Source: an uncultured Lachnospiraceae bacterium
GTDB lineage: Bacteria > Bacillota > Clostridia > Lachnospirales > Lachnospiraceae
DNA length: 7,541 nt
NCBI GenBank assembly: GCA_905236275.1
Contig: CAJOPI010000209.1
Coordinates: 1-7,541 of the forward strand
Reading direction: 5' to 3'
The notes beneath the pieces were generated by a model. The model had not been told where the DNA came from and made no database searches. It worked only from the letters and a program-made list of their open reading frames with translations. The translations under genes and the position numbers were made by a program. Within the stretch, counting starts at the first letter, position 1. Each line of letters starts with the position of its first letter. Positions 5,767 through 7,541 of this stretch are shown here, one piece after another.

Positions 5767-7030
5767 TCCTGATTCCCTCACCTTTCTCGCGCGGTAATAC
5801 CTCTAAAAACTTATCTGCAATCTTCTTTAATCTTTCATCGGCATGGATAAAAGCACTCTTCTTTGCATATTCCTTTGCTTCTGAAAGAGACAGGGGAAGA
5901 AGCATATAATTCTTTCTTTCATTCTCGTCTATATCATGACTGCTTACATCAACAGCCTCAGGAAGCTTCTCTGAATTTCTGATACCCTCCATTCCGGCTT
6001 TCAGAATCACCGAAAAAGCCAGATATGGATTTATGCCCGAGTCAGGAGAACGCAGTATAAATCCGTCACGAACGCCATTGATTTCGGGGATACGAAGAAG
6101 CTTTGAACCGTTCTGAACCGACCATGTTATATACTTCGGGGCTTCGCCCTGCCCGAAACGGTCATAGGATTCAGCCTGCGTATTCAAAAATACTGTAATA
6201 TCCCTCATTCTCGAAAGAATGCCTGCCGCAAAGCTTTCAGCAGTAGCGGCATCAGCCGTCCAGAGATTTTCACAGTCCCTGAAAAGCGAAATTTTAAGGT
6301 GCAGACCATTGCCGCATTCATCAGCAAGCGGCTTCGGTGCAAAGGACGCAAAGATACCATTTCTGGCTGATACGGCACTGACTACGTTTTTATAGGTTAT
6401 GAAATTATCAGCGGTATTCAGCGCAGTATCCGCCTCAAAGTCAATCTCGTTCTGACCGGGACCTGCCTCGTGGTGCGAGGCTTCAGGCCTTATTCCCATT
6501 TCCTCCATCGTAAGGCAGATTTCACGACGGATATTTTCTGACCGGTCAAGAGGCGGAATGTCGCAGTAGCCCCCCTTATCCCATGGGATATCCGTCGGAT
6601 TGCCCTCATCATCTGTCCTGAATAGATAAAACTCACTGTTTAGTCCAAAACGGGGTCTGAAATTGTAGTTCTCACATTCCCTGACGGTTTCCTTCAGTAA
6701 AATTCTCGGGTCAAGCGGACATTTTTCTCCGTCAGCATTTATGATATTGCAATAAAAGCGGATAACCCTGCCTTCCTGCGGCCTCCAGGGGAGAATACAC
6801 ATTGTGGACAGGTCAGGCTTTAGGAAGAGATCACGCGAAAGTGGGTCATTATAGCCTGCAATCCTGAAGGAGTCAAATTTCTTTCCATGCTTTATAATGC
6901 GGAACAGCTCATCCGGCATTACGGAAATATTCTTCTGGTTTCCAAAATAATCACAGAAAGCAAGCTTTATAAACTTGACATCATTTTCCTCTATAAAATC
7001 CATCACTTCGCTGACAGACATTTCAGACAT
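5759..7030 (-). CDS. Type I glutamine synthetase-family protein (glnA homologue) with altered active site
   Basis: A 423-residue full-length type I glutamine synthetase homologue with N-terminal beta-grasp and C-terminal catalytic domain. Active GS makes glutamine from glutamate, ammonia and ATP as a dodecamer. Visible family blocks are LAFCDYFGNQKNIS (23-36), FLKPDLSTMCILPW (69-82), EFYLF (133-137), HHEAGPGQNEIDF (186-198), FAPKPL (230-235), GEAPKYITW (295-303) and NPYLAF (334-339). Kept, using Salmonella numbering in brackets: D53 (Asp50), E133 (Glu131), E188 (Glu212), E195 (Glu220), H244 (His269), E296 (Glu327), R313 (Arg344) and R327 (Arg359). Changed: N131 (Glu129), I325 (Glu357), G308 (Arg339), G323 (Arg355) and K246 (His271). 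Two of three n2 metal ligands are thus missing, so normal activity is doubtful. GGAGG lies 8 bases before the ATG. It is 46 bases after gltD and overlaps the ANTAR gene. No frameshift is seen. Confidence 0.92.
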   Translation of the reverse strand: MSEMSVSEVMDFIEENDVKFIKLAFCDYFGNQKNISVMPDELFRIIKHGKKFDSFRIAGYNDPLSRDLFLKPDLSTMCILPWRPQEGRVIRFYCNIINADGEKCPLDPRILLKETVRECENYNFRPRFGLNSEFYLFRTDDEGNPTDIPWDKGGYCDIPPLDRSENIRREICLTMEEMGIRPEASHHEAGPGQNEIDFEADTALNTADNFITYKNVVSAVSARNGIFASFAPKPLADECGNGLHLKISLFRDCENLWTADAATAESFAAGILSRMRDITVFLNTQAESYDRFGQGEAPKYITWSVQNGSKLLRIPEINGVRDGFILRSPDSGINPYLAFSVILKAGMEGIRNSEKLPEAVDVSSHDIDENERKNYMLLPLSLSEAKEYAKKSAFIHADERLKKIADKFLEVLPREKGEGIRID

Positions 7031-7044
7031 TACGTTACCCTCCG

Positions 7045-7061
7045 ATAGAACTTTTTTCTAT
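7045..7061 (-). other. Small hairpin next to the GS ribosome-binding site
   Basis: On the minus strand ATAGAA, a 5-base loop AAAAG and TTCTAT form a 6-base-pair stem that ends one base before the GGAGG of the glutamine synthetase gene. It is AT-rich and weak. It has no T-run, so it is not a terminator, and its loop is not the hexaloop expected for ANTAR binding. Confidence 0.35.
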
Positions 7062-7076
7062 AACTATACCATTATT

Positions 7077-7541
7077 TTACAAATTGCTGTAGCCCATCAG
7101 AAAAGCATCAACTTCCAAAGCGCATTTTTTTCCGTCGGCAATCGCCTTCACAACAAGTGATTGGCCTGTGTGAGCGTCTCCGGCAGTAAAAATCTTCTTC
7201 TGTGAACTAGCATGTGTGCCGTTCATACCCTTGATATTCGTTCTCTCATCAGCTTCAAGATTAAAAGCATCAAAGATATACTTACTGCTTCCGAGGAAGC
7301 CTGCCGCTATAAGAGCGAGCTGACAGGGAACTTCCTTTTCACTTCCCTCTATCGGAAGCATCATTCGCCTGCCGGTCTTCTTGTCGGTCTTCGCTTCAAG
7401 CGACACCAGCACTACTGACTTTAGCTTGCCCTTTTTATCCTTCCTGAACTCTTTTACGGTAGTCGTATAAATTCTCGGGTCAGAACCGAATACAGCTATT
7501 GCTTCCTCCTGACCGTAATCAGTTTTCAAAACGAGCGGCCA
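7077..7541 (-). CDS. gltD: Glutamate synthase small subunit, C-terminal part (partial)
   Basis: Cytoplasmic FAD/NAD(P)H-binding small subunit of glutamate synthase (GOGAT), which feeds electrons to the large subunit for turning glutamine and 2-oxoglutarate into two glutamates. The last 154 residues are seen; the frame is open through the right edge, so the 5' part with the Fe-S cysteines and N-terminal FAD site lies outside. Recognisable parts, in residues of the visible fragment, are LKTDYGQEEA (5-14), DPRIYTTTVKEF (22-33), the strongly conserved GSEKEVPCQLALIAAGFLG (67-85) and the C-terminal FAD-contacting stretch FTAGDAHTGQSLVVKAIADG (118-137), ending in a family-like MGYSNL. The 46-base gap to the glutamine synthetase-family gene has no terminator, so the two are probably one transcript. 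The pairing of GOGAT with GS fits an ammonia-assimilation operon. Confidence 0.92.
   Translation of the reverse strand, partial: WPLVLKTDYGQEEAIAVFGSDPRIYTTTVKEFRKDKKGKLKSVVLVSLEAKTDKKTGRRMMLPIEGSEKEVPCQLALIAAGFLGSSKYIFDAFNLEADERTNIKGMNGTHASSQKKIFTAGDAHTGQSLVVKAIADGKKCALEVDAFLMGYSNL

Noticed and set aside
5759..7030. GS homologue as a frameshifted pseudogene
   Set aside because: The frame is uninterrupted, all major blocks occur in order and in phase, and it has a good ribosome-binding site. The changes are substitutions at specific residues, not decay.

Overview
The window looks like a chromosomal segment from a low-to-moderate GC anaerobic Firmicute, most likely a Lachnospiraceae-type clostridium. 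The reasons are the clostridial-style glutamine synthetase and GltD sequences, a Cytidylate_kin2-type kinase, AGGAGG ribosome-binding sites with several TTG starts, and a short lipoprotein signal ending LTAC. This assignment is inferred from protein character only. All eight recognisable genes lie on the minus strand, so transcription runs from the right end (7541) to the left end (1). There are no RNA genes, CRISPR arrays, insertion sequences or phage genes, and no gene-free stretch longer than about 170 bases.

Region 1 (7541 to 5134) is a nitrogen-assimilation unit. It holds the C-terminal part of the glutamate synthase small subunit (gltD, cut by the window edge), a type I glutamine synthetase-family protein, and an ANTAR-domain regulator resembling NitR. 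A strong intrinsic terminator (5134-5168) closes it. The glutamine synthetase homologue has lost several residues that are nearly invariant in active enzymes, including two of the three n2 metal ligands. The regulator next to it has Asn where a receiver domain normally has its phosphorylated Asp. Their genes overlap by 8 bases.

Region 2 (5077 to 1798) is a two-gene carbohydrate unit. A good extended -10 promoter overlapping a 12-base palindrome is followed by a GT4-type glycosyltransferase, a GH13 subfamily 31 alpha-glucosidase (predicted oligo-1,6-glucosidase type) 7 bases downstream, and an intrinsic terminator (1798-1830).

Region 3 (1872 to 1) holds a cytidylate kinase-like protein of unknown role, a GlnH-like amino-acid-binding lipoprotein and the start of its membrane permease (cut by the left edge). 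A well-formed sigma-A-type promoter (1844-1872) sits upstream of the region 2 terminator, so that hairpin would form the 5' leader of the region 3 transcript.

Taken together, the segment joins ammonia assimilation (GOGAT small subunit, GS homologue, antiterminator) and amino-acid uptake, with an independently controlled glycan unit between them. The most interesting point is the pairing of a probably altered glutamine synthetase with an ANTAR protein that cannot be phosphorylated in the usual way. I suggest, as a hypothesis, that the GS-like protein acts as a sensor or partner of the regulator.
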